This document shows, piece after piece, positions 7,301 to 15,776 of a stretch of DNA of 49,989 nucleotides; position 1 is the first letter of the stretch, and each line of letters opens with the position of its first letter. The position numbers were made by a program, and so were the translations under genes. Source of the DNA: UBA4408 sp002389785 (GTDB lineage: Bacteria > Bacteroidota > Bacteroidia > UBA4408); assembly GCA_035438985.1 (NCBI GenBank), contig DAORJK010000019.1, forward strand, positions 1 to 49,989. The letters run 5' to 3'. Under the pieces are notes generated by a model that worked only from the letters and a program-made list of their open reading frames with translations, ran no database searches and was not told the origin of the DNA.

Positions 7301-10300
7301 CGCTAAGCGAAGGAGATACATCATTGCGTGGATTTAAAGCGAGAAATGGTTTTTCAGTTAAAGGAAGTGGAGTAAAGGTTGGAGTTTTATCAGATAGTTA
7401 TAATCATAAGGGTGGGGCAGCAAATGATGTATTAAACGGAGATTTGCCCGGAACTGGTAATCCTGATGGAGACAACGCTCCTGTTCAAGTTGTTTTGGAT
7501 GCTCAATTTGATGGTTCGGATGAAGGGCGTGCAATGATGCAAATTGTGCACGATGTTGCTCCTAAGGCAAGTTTAGCTTTCCGAACAGGGTTTATTGACG
7601 CGAATGACTTTGCTTTAGGAATCAAAGAACTAAAGGATGTTCACAATTGTCAAGTGATAGTTGATGATATCACTTATATTACTGAACCATTTTTTAGCGA
7701 TGGGGTAATTGCCAACGCAGTGGATTATGTGGCTTCCCAGGGAGTTGCATATTTTTCATCAGCAGGTAATTTTGGTGGAAAATCGTATCAATCAGTATTT
7801 AATGCGGCAACTGCACCAGCCTCAATTTCAGTTGGTTCGGCTCATAATTTTGGTGGAGGTGATGTATTGCAACGGGTTAATTTCTCTGCCAAAGATGACT
7901 ATACCATTGTTTTGCAATGGGATGATGGAATATACTCGAGTGGTGTTAGTTCAGGAAGTCAAAATGACCTTGACATTTATCTAACAGATGACGCAGGGAA
8001 TATACTAGTAGGATACAATAGAAACAATTTAGGAAGAGATCCAATTGAGGTGTTGCCAATTTCGGTGAAAAGCAATGGTGCTTCTGCCAATTTAATGATA
8101 GTGAGGGCAGCCGGAAGTACTCCTGTTAAATTCAAATACATCGTATTTTCTGGTGATATGCGTATTGAAGAATTCAAGTCAGACTCTTCTACCATTGTTG
8201 GTCAAGCCAATGCTAATGGAGCAATCACTGTTGGTGCTGCCTATTATAAAGAAACACCGGCCTTTAGACCCGGACCAGCTAAAATTGAAAGCTTTTCGTC
8301 GGTTGGTTCAATAATTGCTAGTGGAGGACTTCGCGACAAGCCGGATATTACCGCACCCGACGGAGGAAAAACTACCGTGCTTTTTGGTGGTCAAAATCGT
8401 TTCTTTGGAACTTCTGCTGCTGCTCCATATGCCGCAGGTGTAGCTGCTTTAATGATACAAGCTCGTTCAAAGTTTTATTCACAAACCTTGCCTCCTGCAC
8501 AACTGAAGTCAATATTAAAAAGCACAGCTTTGGATATGGCAGCACCTGGATTTGATAAACAATCGGGCGCAGGATTAATTCAAGCTGATAACGCAATTTT
8601 AAATTTTGCGAGCGCTAAGCCTAACATCACCGGACTTGAAATTCCGGCATCGGTTACATCACCGGGTACACAAGCATTTACAGTTACTGTAAATGGTGAA
8701 TATTTAAATGCCGCGTCAAAAGTGCTGTTAAATGGGCAACAATTACCAACCACTTTCGTAAATTCAACAAAATTAACTGCCGCAATTCCAACTTTCTCAG
8801 GAAATCCTCCATTACAAGTTAGCAATCCTGCTACAGTGCCTAATAATAATGATGGGGGGATTTCTGATCCTGCTTTTTTCTATGCTAAGCAAAAGGTGGT
8901 TGTGAAAGCAAACGATAAGGTTAAAAAATATGGAGAAGCTGTGGGTGCATTCACACATACCATAACAGTAAATGGAGTTGAACTGAGTGCAACCGGTTTA
9001 ACTGTAGCCGATTTAGGATTAAATTCAATTTTAGACTCAACTTCTGCTAACAGTAAAAGTGCTGCTTTAACTCAATATTATATTCGTCCTTACCGTGCAA
9101 TTGCTTTTAATCCTGCAAACTCTGCAGATTCGGTATTCTTAGCAAATTATGAGTATAGTTGGATAGAGGGAAGTTTAACCGTAATTAAAATGCCATTGGT
9201 AATTAAAGCACGTGATACTTCTATGGTGTATGGATCGAAAATAGACGGGAAACAAATGAAATTTGATTACACCTATGACGACAGCAATATTGATCCTTCA
9301 GAAAAAGCTAACTTTTTTACCGGTTTAAAAAATTTACACAGTGCTGATATTACAGATGCTGTAGCTTTTGCGGATGGGCGTGTCGCCAATGGAAAAGGAA
9401 TCGTAATTTCCAATGCAGACTTGTCAAATTTATCAATGGTTGCAACATTAAAGTCTGTTTTAAACGCACGAACAGTTATAAACAATCAAAGCAATGGCAC
9501 GCAAACTGAATTGGTTGATATTGCGCCGCAATCTATTTTTGACTACAATGAAGAAGTTGACAGTAATTTATTGATAAGTGGCTATACCGGTGAAAATGGT
9601 AGGGTATTAATTGGAGGAGCGGCATTATCAAATGGAAAATCAATTGTGATTTCAAATGGAAAGTCAATTGTAATTTCAAACGGAACAGCAAAAGTAATTT
9701 CAAATGGTAAGTCTATAGTAATTTCAAATAATTTAGGAGTACCACCTGATACAAGTAATTCAAACTTAGCTGTTATAGTTGATTCACTTGACGTGAATAA
9801 TCCATCAAGTCATGAAATAGACTCGTTGTTAAGCATTAATTTGATAACCGGTACCACTGTAGGAAACTGGTCAATTGTTCCGGCAGCTTTACTTTCCGAT
9901 AATTTTGATATCAGTTATCAATTAGGTACTTTAAGTATCACAAAAGCCAGTTTAACAATAAGTGCAGATAATAAGTCACGCTTTTATGGAAGCGCAAATC
10001 CTGCGTTAACAGCTACCTATTCAGGTTTTGTAAATGGTGATACAGAAAGTTCGATTATTTTGCCTACCATAAGTACAATTGCCACCAATACCTCTCCTGC
10101 TGGTTCATACCAAATAAAAGTGAATGGAGGTTCAGCTATTAATTATTCACTAAACAAGGTGTATGGAACATTAACTGTAAAAAAAGCACCTTTAACAGTT
10201 ACAGCTGATGATAAATCACGCCAATATGGTATTGCTAATCCTGTTTTCACAGTATCGTACAGCGGATTTGTAAATGGTGAGAATAGTAGTGTTTTGACAA

Positions 10301-11541
10301 CTGCTCCAGTTGCAACTTCAAGCGCAACGCAGCTTTCAAGTGTTGGTATTTATGCTATTAAACCGGCCGGTGGAGTAGCCAATAATTATTTATTTACTTA
10401 TGTAAATGGTTCATTAACTATTGGAAAAGCCACATTGACAGCTACTGCAGACAATAAAACTAAAACTTACGGAAGTTCAAATCCTAGTTTGACCATTAGC
10501 TATAGTGGATTTTTGAACGGTGATGATGAGAATGACATTACTCAACCAACAATTAGTACAACGGCAGTTAAGTTATCGGTTGTAGGAAATTATCCGATTG
10601 TATTAAATGGAGGCAGTGATAACAATTACACCATTATAAACCAGGATGGGAATTTAAGTATCACTCCTGCTATTTTAACGGTAACAGCCGACAACAAGAC
10701 CATTAGTGCTGGCTCTCCACTTCCTACCTTTACATACTCAACTATTGGATTTGTAACAAATGGAGCAAATACGATCAGTTCAGGACCCCAGTATTCGGTT
10801 AGCCCGGTATACAGTGGAACAATTGGAACCTACACGATTACTCCTTCGGCTCTGGTATTAAACCAACCTGCTAATTACAACATACAATACATTGCAGGTA
10901 CATTAAATGTTACTACCAGCAGTGCTACCATTAAACAAATTGAAGTTGAATTGGAATGTGTAGACACTTTAATAAACGACATTTCCGGTTTTGCGTATTC
11001 AGCTCGATTTGAATATGAAAATGATAATTGTTATTCAGTTTCTATTCCAGTTGGTACCGATAACAACTTAACTGGAAATTACAGTGGTTCATTGCCTACT
11101 ACTTTTTATCCCGGGGAAAAGCACTTTACAATTTATTTTGATGGAAATCCTTTAACTTGGACATTGAAGAGTTATGCAGGAACGATCAAGAAAACATCCA
11201 CCGCTACTGCCAGTAAATATTCAAAAACTTGCCACTGTTCTTCTTCCAGATTAGCACAATTACAAGCTGAATTAGAACTAACAGAGGAAAACATCAGTAA
11301 GTTGAAATTATATCCAAATCCGGCAAGTAGTAACATCCATTTAACTACAGAAGGTTTGTTCGAATCGTCTACAAAAATTACGGTATATGATTTACTTGGA
11401 AAAATTTATCCACTAAAAACGAGTTCCCTAAATGCATCACAGCAATTAGAATTGGATGTAACATCACTGAAACAAGGAGTTTATTTCATTAAGGTTGAAA
11501 ACCATGATGAAAGCAGTGTTATTCGCTTCGTTAAGCAATAA
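4345..11541 (+). CDS. Giant T9SS cargo: adhesin-like domain, Cys-paired repeats, S8/S53-like peptidase, MBG repeats
   Basis: A 2398-residue secreted protein. The order is: long-N-region signal peptide (about 1-44, ending VTAQQ); a beta-rich domain (45-372) resembling choice-of-anchor-A/adhesive domains (LGTVWAPYGAIKIGSL, GALWSATQV); six repeats of about 82 residues (374-867), each with two conserved Cys; a subtilase-fold domain (about 1000-1420); an IPT/TIG-like segment (about 1430-1510); MBG-type domains; four 8-residue repeats (1762-1793); and a type A sorting domain (LKLYPNPASSN...YFIKV). In the peptidase, Asp1017 (GVLSDSYN), oxyanion Asn1142 (SSAGN) and Ser1357 (GTSAAAPYAAG) are present. 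The usual HGTH motif is replaced by DEGRAM (Glu1060), as in sedolisin-like members. It probably acts on the cell surface or is released. Cleavage targets are unknown. Confidence 0.88.
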   Translation: MRNNLPIVFVNFFFEKFTKIKTNKCLIASFLLVQFFIASHVTAQQSQITDFVLFSGNGTGAGCSTPTAPGAGVQIGCNSTINGGDIGSLKLLQTTGSATISGNMHALETMDLASGSIVTGKLTAANAASISGTTLSIAGSSTIGGNIDVNGNVVVASGSSIFGKVTHPAGTSYSGPAPSGGNVIGTPVLPTLPSLPAISTFPSASSVDVTTTIILNPGNYRNMLLPGAKKITLNGPGVYVFNKVLNLSDNDLVYDFKNSTNGIFKIYIHGDADFNQIHASMINGGSANRIYTEVHGTGSTSSNGTLAFAIANCTGPIKSSWLGTVWAPYGAIKIGSLSGGTDITGALWSATQVNVRCGVTINGAPYNVNYCTTPNANAGSDKQLTCTSSTVQLNGSSSTSGVNYNWVASNGGNIVSGATSATPIVNAAGTYTLTVTTAIGGCTATDVAIVSNNTVVPNVNAGPDLVITCSNQSIQLTGSSTTPGVTYKWVPSNGGNTTSGSSTATPIANAPGTYTLTVTNPVNGCKASDVAIITATNTAPVANAGSNKTISCSNPSVMLSGSTSSLGVSYLWVASNGGNIVSGGNTLTPLVNAAGTYTLTVSSTNGCSASDIALVSGNTILPNANAGVDKSLTCTVSSVQLSGSSTTSGASFSWAASNGGNIVSGGNTATPTVNAAGTYTLTVSTNNGTCSSTDVALVSFTGTLPNANAGSDKILTCANPTAILNGSSTSSSINYSWVASNGGNIVSGANTATPTIDAAGTYTLTVTKIATGCTKTDVTLVTSNKVLPNVSAGADSSISCSKKTTSLQGSSSTAGVSYLWSSQNSSSILSSIAAAKINVDGTGAYYLTVTNPLNGCKKTDTAIVKGGCLLLYYPKDTVGKTDSLIGSELTSLEKYFKIYAPDTTQKIFRLTNDSVWIEVIALSGQKAALTALLQSAPYGMTNLVNNGTSLLITGKYPIKNLSKLNLLTSMIDYVRPLYPPLLSNHTLSEGDTSLRGFKARNGFSVKGSGVKVGVLSDSYNHKGGAANDVLNGDLPGTGNPDGDNAPVQVVLDAQFDGSDEGRAMMQIVHDVAPKASLAFRTGFIDANDFALGIKELKDVHNCQVIVDDITYITEPFFSDGVIANAVDYVASQGVAYFSSAGNFGGKSYQSVFNAATAPASISVGSAHNFGGGDVLQRVNFSAKDDYTIVLQWDDGIYSSGVSSGSQNDLDIYLTDDAGNILVGYNRNNLGRDPIEVLPISVKSNGASANLMIVRAAGSTPVKFKYIVFSGDMRIEEFKSDSSTIVGQANANGAITVGAAYYKETPAFRPGPAKIESFSSVGSIIASGGLRDKPDITAPDGGKTTVLFGGQNRFFGTSAAAPYAAGVAALMIQARSKFYSQTLPPAQLKSILKSTALDMAAPGFDKQSGAGLIQADNAILNFASAKPNITGLEIPASVTSPGTQAFTVTVNGEYLNAASKVLLNGQQLPTTFVNSTKLTAAIPTFSGNPPLQVSNPATVPNNNDGGISDPAFFYAKQKVVVKANDKVKKYGEAVGAFTHTITVNGVELSATGLTVADLGLNSILDSTSANSKSAALTQYYIRPYRAIAFNPANSADSVFLANYEYSWIEGSLTVIKMPLVIKARDTSMVYGSKIDGKQMKFDYTYDDSNIDPSEKANFFTGLKNLHSADITDAVAFADGRVANGKGIVISNADLSNLSMVATLKSVLNARTVINNQSNGTQTELVDIAPQSIFDYNEEVDSNLLISGYTGENGRVLIGGAALSNGKSIVISNGKSIVISNGTAKVISNGKSIVISNNLGVPPDTSNSNLAVIVDSLDVNNPSSHEIDSLLSINLITGTTVGNWSIVPAALLSDNFDISYQLGTLSITKASLTISADNKSRFYGSANPALTATYSGFVNGDTESSIILPTISTIATNTSPAGSYQIKVNGGSAINYSLNKVYGTLTVKKAPLTVTADDKSRQYGIANPVFTVSYSGFVNGENSSVLTTAPVATSSATQLSSVGIYAIKPAGGVANNYLFTYVNGSLTIGKATLTATADNKTKTYGSSNPSLTISYSGFLNGDDENDITQPTISTTAVKLSVVGNYPIVLNGGSDNNYTIINQDGNLSITPAILTVTADNKTISAGSPLPTFTYSTIGFVTNGANTISSGPQYSVSPVYSGTIGTYTITPSALVLNQPANYNIQYIAGTLNVTTSSATIKQIEVELECVDTLINDISGFAYSARFEYENDNCYSVSIPVGTDNNLTGNYSGSLPTTFYPGEKHFTIYFDGNPLTWTLKSYAGTIKKTSTATASKYSKTCHCSSSRLAQLQAELELTEENISKLKLYPNPASSNIHLTTEGLFESSTKITVYDLLGKIYPLKTSSLNASQQLELDVTSLKQGVYFIKVENHDESSVIRFVKQ
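5464..6945 (+). repeat. Six tandem ~82-residue PKD/Ig-like repeats with paired cysteines
   Basis: Units start near 5464, 5710, 5960, 6208, 6454 and 6703. Each opens with a form of PNANAGSDKxLTC, has WVASNGGNIVSG in the middle and ends AAGTYTLTV...GCxxTDVAIV. Each carries one early Cys and one late Cys, suggesting one disulfide per module. The last unit is the most diverged. DNA identity between units is high around the NGGNIVSG stretch, so unit number could vary between strains. Confidence 0.85.
9628..9723 (+). repeat. Four tandem 24-bp repeats coding for SNGKSIVI
   Basis: Residues 1762-1793 of the giant cargo read SNGKSIVI twice, then SNGTAKVI, then SNGKSIVI, followed by SNN. A related NGKGIVISN occurs earlier near nucleotide 9395. 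The unit length of 8 residues with alternating hydrophobic positions could build a short beta-solenoid or stalk inside the MBG region. Confidence 0.8.
9943..10914 (+). repeat. Tandem MBG-type domains of the giant cargo
   Basis: Four units start with a form of KAxLTxxADNKSRxYGxANP, contain YSGFVNGD and end in a YxxTYxxGTLTV strand. They begin near 9943, 10183, 10426 and 10669. Two more diverged copies lie upstream at about 8890-9185 and 9190-9930. MBG domains are found in bacterial surface proteins with adhesive or structural roles. Confidence 0.78.
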
Positions 11542-11565
11542 GGTAAATCACTCATTGTTTGAATT

Positions 11566-11599
11566 AAAAAAGGGGAACAAGTTTTTGTTCCCCTTTTTT
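11566..11599. terminator. Terminator after the giant cargo gene
   Basis: A perfect 15-bp inverted repeat, AAAAAAGGGGAACAA (11566-11580) and its complement (11585-11599), has a GTTT loop. The A run on one side and T run on the other make it able to work in both directions. The next 200 nt up to the promoter at 11776 hold no gene that I can see. Confidence 0.92.
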
Positions 11600-11775
11600 A
11601 TTCCCTATTTTATTTAGTTACATTTTTATTGTGAAAATAATAGTTTGTAGAAATAATGTTTTTGTTAACTGATGTAACAACATTGATTAGATACCGTTTA
11701 GGGAACTTAAAAAAGTATTTAGATGAGCTAATTTTTAATCACACCCTGGAAAGAAATAGTCCTAAAATTTTTAAG

Positions 11776-11807
11776 TTGACAATACTTTGAGTAAAATAAA
11801 AGATTTG
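11776..11807 (+). promoter_or_regulatory. Promoter of the TPR/PP2C gene
   Basis: TTG (11776-11778) is followed 21 nt later by AAGATTTG (11800-11807), which matches the -7 consensus except for the first base. Transcription would begin near 11813. This excludes a TTG start at 11812 and supports the ATG at 11839. Confidence 0.5.
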
Positions 11808-11838
11808 TACATTGTCAAAAAAAATTGAAACAGCAAAT

Positions 11839-13926
11839 ATGAAGCACTGCAAGTTTGTTTTTTGTTTTATACTCTTCCTGTATCATTATTCAGTAATTGC
11901 TCAGTCGGAAGCGCAAGACAGTTTAACAGCATTACTTACCAGCGTAAAATCTGATTCAACAAAAGTGAATATCTACATTGAACTTTGTAGATTAACAGTG
12001 AATTCAAATCCTGAACAAACTATACAATATGCGAATAGTGCCAAAGAACTAGCTTATAAAATTGATTATCAAAAAGGGCTAGCTTATGCTTACAAATTTA
12101 TTGGACTTGGTTACAATAATAAGGCGATGTATGTTGATGCCATGGATCAATATAAAAAATCACTGTTATTGTTTGAACTAATAAAAGATCCAAAAGGAAT
12201 TGCCAACTTGTATAATAACATCGGCAACATTTATTATTACCAAGGTGAGAATACGAAAGCCGCTGAACTATATTTAAAAGCGCTGAAAATAGCTGAACAA
12301 ATAGATGATAAAAACAGAATCGCAGTTTTATCAAACAATTTGGGAGGCATATACAATACTAAAAGAAGTACCTATTACAAAGCCTTAGATTATTATCTTA
12401 AAGCTTTAAAGCAAGGGGAAATATTAAAAGATCAATCCATTATAGGAGCTTCGAGTGTTAATATCGGAAGCATCTATTTTGATCAAGGAAATAGAGCGAA
12501 AGGTTTAAAATATTACCAAAAATCTCTGGATGCCAACAAAGGCACTATTTACTACTCCTCCTCCTTAAACGCAATTGCTGCTACCTATTTTAAAAACAGG
12601 GATTTTAAAACTGCAATAACCTATTATGATGAAGCCATTAAAACAGCTGAGAGTTTTGATGATAAATTAGAAATGACTAAAGCCATTGCCGGACTTGGTG
12701 AAATTTACTCAAAAATGAAAGAGTTCAAAAAGTCGATTGAGTATTACCACAAGGCCATTTTATTGGCAAAAGAAATTGGGGGTAACGAGCAGTTGATTGA
12801 CATTTACAAAGGTTTATCGTATGCGAGTAACGGGATTGGAAATTTTAAAGATGCCTATATTTATTATAACTTCTATTCGCAGTTAAAGGATTCGATTTAC
12901 AATGTTGAGTCGGATAAAAAAACCGCCTTTTTACAGGGAAGTTTTGATTTAGAAAAAAAAGAAGCACAAATTAAATTACTAAAAAAAGACAATGAGCTTT
13001 CAACCAAAGAAATAAAAAGTAAACAAGCGATTCAAATTGCACTTTTAGCATTTTTAGCTGCTGTTAGCGTGTTACTCGTATTTGTGTATCGCTTTTATAT
13101 TATAAAGAAAAAAAGCAATATTGAACTCGAAGAAAAAAACAAAAAGATAGAATCACAGAAATCAGAAATTACCAAAAGTATTGAGTATGCCCAAAAAATA
13201 CAGCATGCCATGTTACCTGAAGAAGAATTGATTGAAGAAGTATTGTATCATAGTTTTTTATTTTATCAACCAAAAGATATAGTTAGTGGAGATTTTTATA
13301 TCTGCATTAAGGAAAAGGATATTATTTACCTAGCTGTTGCAGATTGCACCGGGCATGGTGTTCCAGGTGCACTGATGAGCATGATTGGTGGAAATATTTT
13401 AAATAAATTAATCACAGATAAAGGCTTAACTGATCCTGCCGATATATTGACACAGCTGAATGATGAATTAATTATTTCATTAAAACAAAATAAGAATGCA
13501 GGGAATGATGGAATGGATATTGCCTTTTGTGCAATCGATTTTAAAAACAAATTGCTCAAATTTGCCGGGGCATATCGCCCAATTTATATGGTAAGAGGCA
13601 GCGATCTTACCGAAATTAAAGGCTCAAAATTTCCAATTGGCGGACATCAAATTCACGAAGAGCGACAGTTTAAAACCATTACAATTGATTTGTGGCTGGG
13701 TGATAAATTTTACATTGGTACCGACGGATATTCTGATCAGTTTGGTGGGGAATTTGGAAAGAAACTTACTACCAAAAAATTCAAAGAATTTATTCTGAGT
13801 ATAAAAGATAAACACATTAAACAACAAGGTCTTTTGTTTCAAAATTTCTTTTCCAAATGGAAAGGCACCAACGATCAACTGGATGATATTTGCTTGCTTG
13901 GATTTGAAGTAATTGATGTAAAATAA
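11839..13926 (+). CDS. TPR sensor-type protein with C-terminal SpoIIE/PP2C phosphatase domain
   Basis: The protein has 695 residues from the ATG at 11839. A TTG at 11812 would add nine residues but falls at the predicted transcription start. Signal peptide: MKHCKFVFCFILFLYHYSVIAQ. About seven TPR units follow (residues ~25-350; repeated LYNNIGNIYYYQG, LNNLGGIY patterns). Then come a short coiled coil, one membrane helix (IQIALLAFLAAVSVLLVFVYRFYI), a linker helix (EYAQKIQHAMLP) and a PP2C/SpoIIE Ser/Thr phosphatase domain. Metal-binding motifs are visible: VSGDFY, DCTGHGVPGALMSM, GNDGMDIAF, GTDGYSDQFGG and DDICLLG. So a periplasmic TPR sensor is joined to a cytoplasmic phosphatase, a layout frequent in Bacteroidota two-partner signalling. 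The input and the target anti-sigma-type protein are unknown. Confidence 0.9.
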   Translation: MKHCKFVFCFILFLYHYSVIAQSEAQDSLTALLTSVKSDSTKVNIYIELCRLTVNSNPEQTIQYANSAKELAYKIDYQKGLAYAYKFIGLGYNNKAMYVDAMDQYKKSLLLFELIKDPKGIANLYNNIGNIYYYQGENTKAAELYLKALKIAEQIDDKNRIAVLSNNLGGIYNTKRSTYYKALDYYLKALKQGEILKDQSIIGASSVNIGSIYFDQGNRAKGLKYYQKSLDANKGTIYYSSSLNAIAATYFKNRDFKTAITYYDEAIKTAESFDDKLEMTKAIAGLGEIYSKMKEFKKSIEYYHKAILLAKEIGGNEQLIDIYKGLSYASNGIGNFKDAYIYYNFYSQLKDSIYNVESDKKTAFLQGSFDLEKKEAQIKLLKKDNELSTKEIKSKQAIQIALLAFLAAVSVLLVFVYRFYIIKKKSNIELEEKNKKIESQKSEITKSIEYAQKIQHAMLPEEELIEEVLYHSFLFYQPKDIVSGDFYICIKEKDIIYLAVADCTGHGVPGALMSMIGGNILNKLITDKGLTDPADILTQLNDELIISLKQNKNAGNDGMDIAFCAIDFKNKLLKFAGAYRPIYMVRGSDLTEIKGSKFPIGGHQIHEERQFKTITIDLWLGDKFYIGTDGYSDQFGGEFGKKLTTKKFKEFILSIKDKHIKQQGLLFQNFFSKWKGTNDQLDDICLLGFEVIDVK

Positions 13927-14005
13927 GTTTACACTTCTAAATTAAACTAACAATTGCTTGTTAAGTAATTACTGCCAATTCTCGAATGCACTTGGTTGTT
14001 ACCCT

Positions 14006-14013
14006 TATTTTTG
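14006..14013 (+). promoter_or_regulatory. -7 box upstream of the glycosyltransferase operon
   Basis: TATTTTTG matches TAnnTTTG perfectly, 18 nt before the TTG start codon at 14032. No clear -33 TTG was found at the usual distance. Confidence 0.4.
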
Positions 14014-14031
14014 TAGGAGAAACTAAGGAAA

Positions 14032-15159
14032 TTGAAAATTGCAGTAAATACCAGACTCTTCCTAAAAAATAAAATGGAAGGAATGGGTTGGTTTGGTTAT
14101 GAATCGCTTAAGCGAATAGTAACCAATCATCCTGAACATGAATTTATATTCATTTTTGACCGTCCTTACCATTCGGATTTTGTTTTTGCTCCAAACATTA
14201 CTCCGGTAGTATTATTCCCTCCTACTCGACATCCCTTATTGTGGATATGTTGGTTTGAAATTAGTGTGACCAGGTTACTGAAGAAACATCAACCTGATTT
14301 GTTTTTATCGCCGGATGGAATGATTCCGTTAGGAACAAAGACTAAATGCCTGGCTGTAATACACGACTTAAATTTTATTTATTACAAAAAGGATATGCCC
14401 TTGCTGGTGGAGAAATATTACAATTATTTTTTTCCGCGTTTTGCAAAAAAAGCAGTTCGTATTGCTACCGTCTCAGAATACTCAAAGCAAGATATAACTA
14501 AAAATTATTCCATCCCCTCTAACAAAATAGATGTTGTGTTTAATGGATCTAACCTGTTGTATCAGCCTGTAAGCGAAAGCACAAAATCTTCAGTTAAAAA
14601 TGAGTTAACAAATGGCCATCCGTATTTTCTTTTTGTAGGTGCCATGCATCCACGCAAAAATTTAGTTAATTTATTTAAAGCCTTCGATTTGTTTAAAAGC
14701 AAGAACTCGGGAGCAACTAAATTGGTAATAGTAGGGAACAAAATGTACTGGCGAAAGGATTTAGAGGAAGCATATTCGGCTATGAAATTTAAAGACGAAG
14801 TTATTTTTACCGGAAGATTGAGCCCCGAAAAATTGAAAGATGTATTGGGTGCAGCATTAGCTTTGGTGTATGTTCCCTATTTTGAAGGATTTGGAATTCC
14901 CTTGATTGAAGCCATGAACTGCGGTGTTCCTGTTATTACTTCAAATTTAACTTCCATGCCTGAAATTGCCGCTGATGCTGCATTATTGGTTGATCCTTTT
15001 TCAATCGATCAAATAAGCGAAGCGATGCTGCAACTGAACAATAATCCTTCTCAAAGAGAAGCTTTGATTGCAAAGGGTAATGTACGCAAAATGGACTTTA
15101 GTTGGGATAAAACAGCAGCTAAGCTTTGGAATTCTATTGAATTAGCCTTGCGCGACTAG
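14032..15159 (+). CDS. Glycosyltransferase family 4 (GT-B)
   Basis: The 375-residue protein transfers a sugar from a nucleotide-sugar donor, probably to a surface polysaccharide. It starts at a TTG. The resulting KIAVNTRLFLKNKMEGMGWFGYESLKR is the expected first strand and loop of the GT-B N-terminal domain, and no ATG gives that complete beginning. The C-terminal domain has HPRKNLVNLFKAF, VIFTGRLSPEKL and the EX7E donor-binding motif in YFEGFGIPLIEAMNCGVPVI. No signal peptide or membrane helix is evident, so it is cytoplasmic. It is followed after 1 nt by rnhB and then a membrane protein, forming an operon of mixed functions. Confidence 0.9.
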   Translation: MKIAVNTRLFLKNKMEGMGWFGYESLKRIVTNHPEHEFIFIFDRPYHSDFVFAPNITPVVLFPPTRHPLLWICWFEISVTRLLKKHQPDLFLSPDGMIPLGTKTKCLAVIHDLNFIYYKKDMPLLVEKYYNYFFPRFAKKAVRIATVSEYSKQDITKNYSIPSNKIDVVFNGSNLLYQPVSESTKSSVKNELTNGHPYFLFVGAMHPRKNLVNLFKAFDLFKSKNSGATKLVIVGNKMYWRKDLEEAYSAMKFKDEVIFTGRLSPEKLKDVLGAALALVYVPYFEGFGIPLIEAMNCGVPVITSNLTSMPEIAADAALLVDPFSIDQISEAMLQLNNNPSQREALIAKGNVRKMDFSWDKTAAKLWNSIELALRD

Positions 15160-15160
15160 A

Positions 15161-15763
15161 ATGTTAGAAAAGTACTTTTCAAAAAACGGAGTAGAAGCCG
15201 GTTGCGATGAAGCCGGAAGAGGATGCTTAGCAGGCCCTGTAGTTGCTGCTGCAGTTGTACTTCCTAAGAAAATTTCTGTTGAATTGAAAGCGTTGAATGA
15301 TTCAAAAAAATTGAGTGAAAAAGACCGGGAAGCTTTTCGTCCGCTTATTGAAAAAAACGCAATGGCCTATGCAGTTGGGATAGTTTCGGCAAAAGAAATT
15401 GATTCAATAAATATTTTAAATGCCTCGTTTTTAGCGATGCACAGAGCGATTGATCAATTACAAATTCAGCCCGAACTATTGTTGATTGATGGCAATCGAT
15501 TTAAACCATATAAAAGAATAGCACATAAATGCATCGTGAAAGGCGATGGTAAATACCTTTCAATTGCAGCAGCATCCATACTTGCTAAAACTTACCGCGA
15601 CGAATTAATGAAAGACTTGCATGAAAAATTTCCGGTTTACAATTGGAAAAAAAACAAAGCTTATCCAACCTTATTTCATCGCACCATGATTCAGCAACAT
15701 GGCATTTGTGAGCAACATCGATTGAGTTTTAGCCTAATTGATCCGCAATTAAAATTGATTTAA
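15161..15763 (+). CDS. rnhB: Ribonuclease HII
   Basis: The 200-residue protein removes RNA from RNA/DNA hybrids, including single ribonucleotides. Catalytic acidic residues are visible: D16 and E17 (AGCDEAGRG), D110 (LLIDGN) and D129 (VKGDGK). The signature IAAASILAKTYRD follows the last one. The length matches the family. The start codon is 1 nt after the stop of the glycosyltransferase gene, indicating co-transcription, and the next gene follows after 13 nt. Confidence 0.96.
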   Translation: MLEKYFSKNGVEAGCDEAGRGCLAGPVVAAAVVLPKKISVELKALNDSKKLSEKDREAFRPLIEKNAMAYAVGIVSAKEIDSINILNASFLAMHRAIDQLQIQPELLLIDGNRFKPYKRIAHKCIVKGDGKYLSIAAASILAKTYRDELMKDLHEKFPVYNWKKNKAYPTLFHRTMIQQHGICEQHRLSFSLIDPQLKLI

Positions 15764-15776
15764 TTTACACCAACTC

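Noticed and set aside
11812..11838. TTG-initiated extension of the TPR/PP2C protein
   Set aside because: The extension (MSKKIETAN) precedes a complete signal peptide and falls on the expected transcription start from the promoter at 11776-11807, so the ATG at 11839 is preferred.
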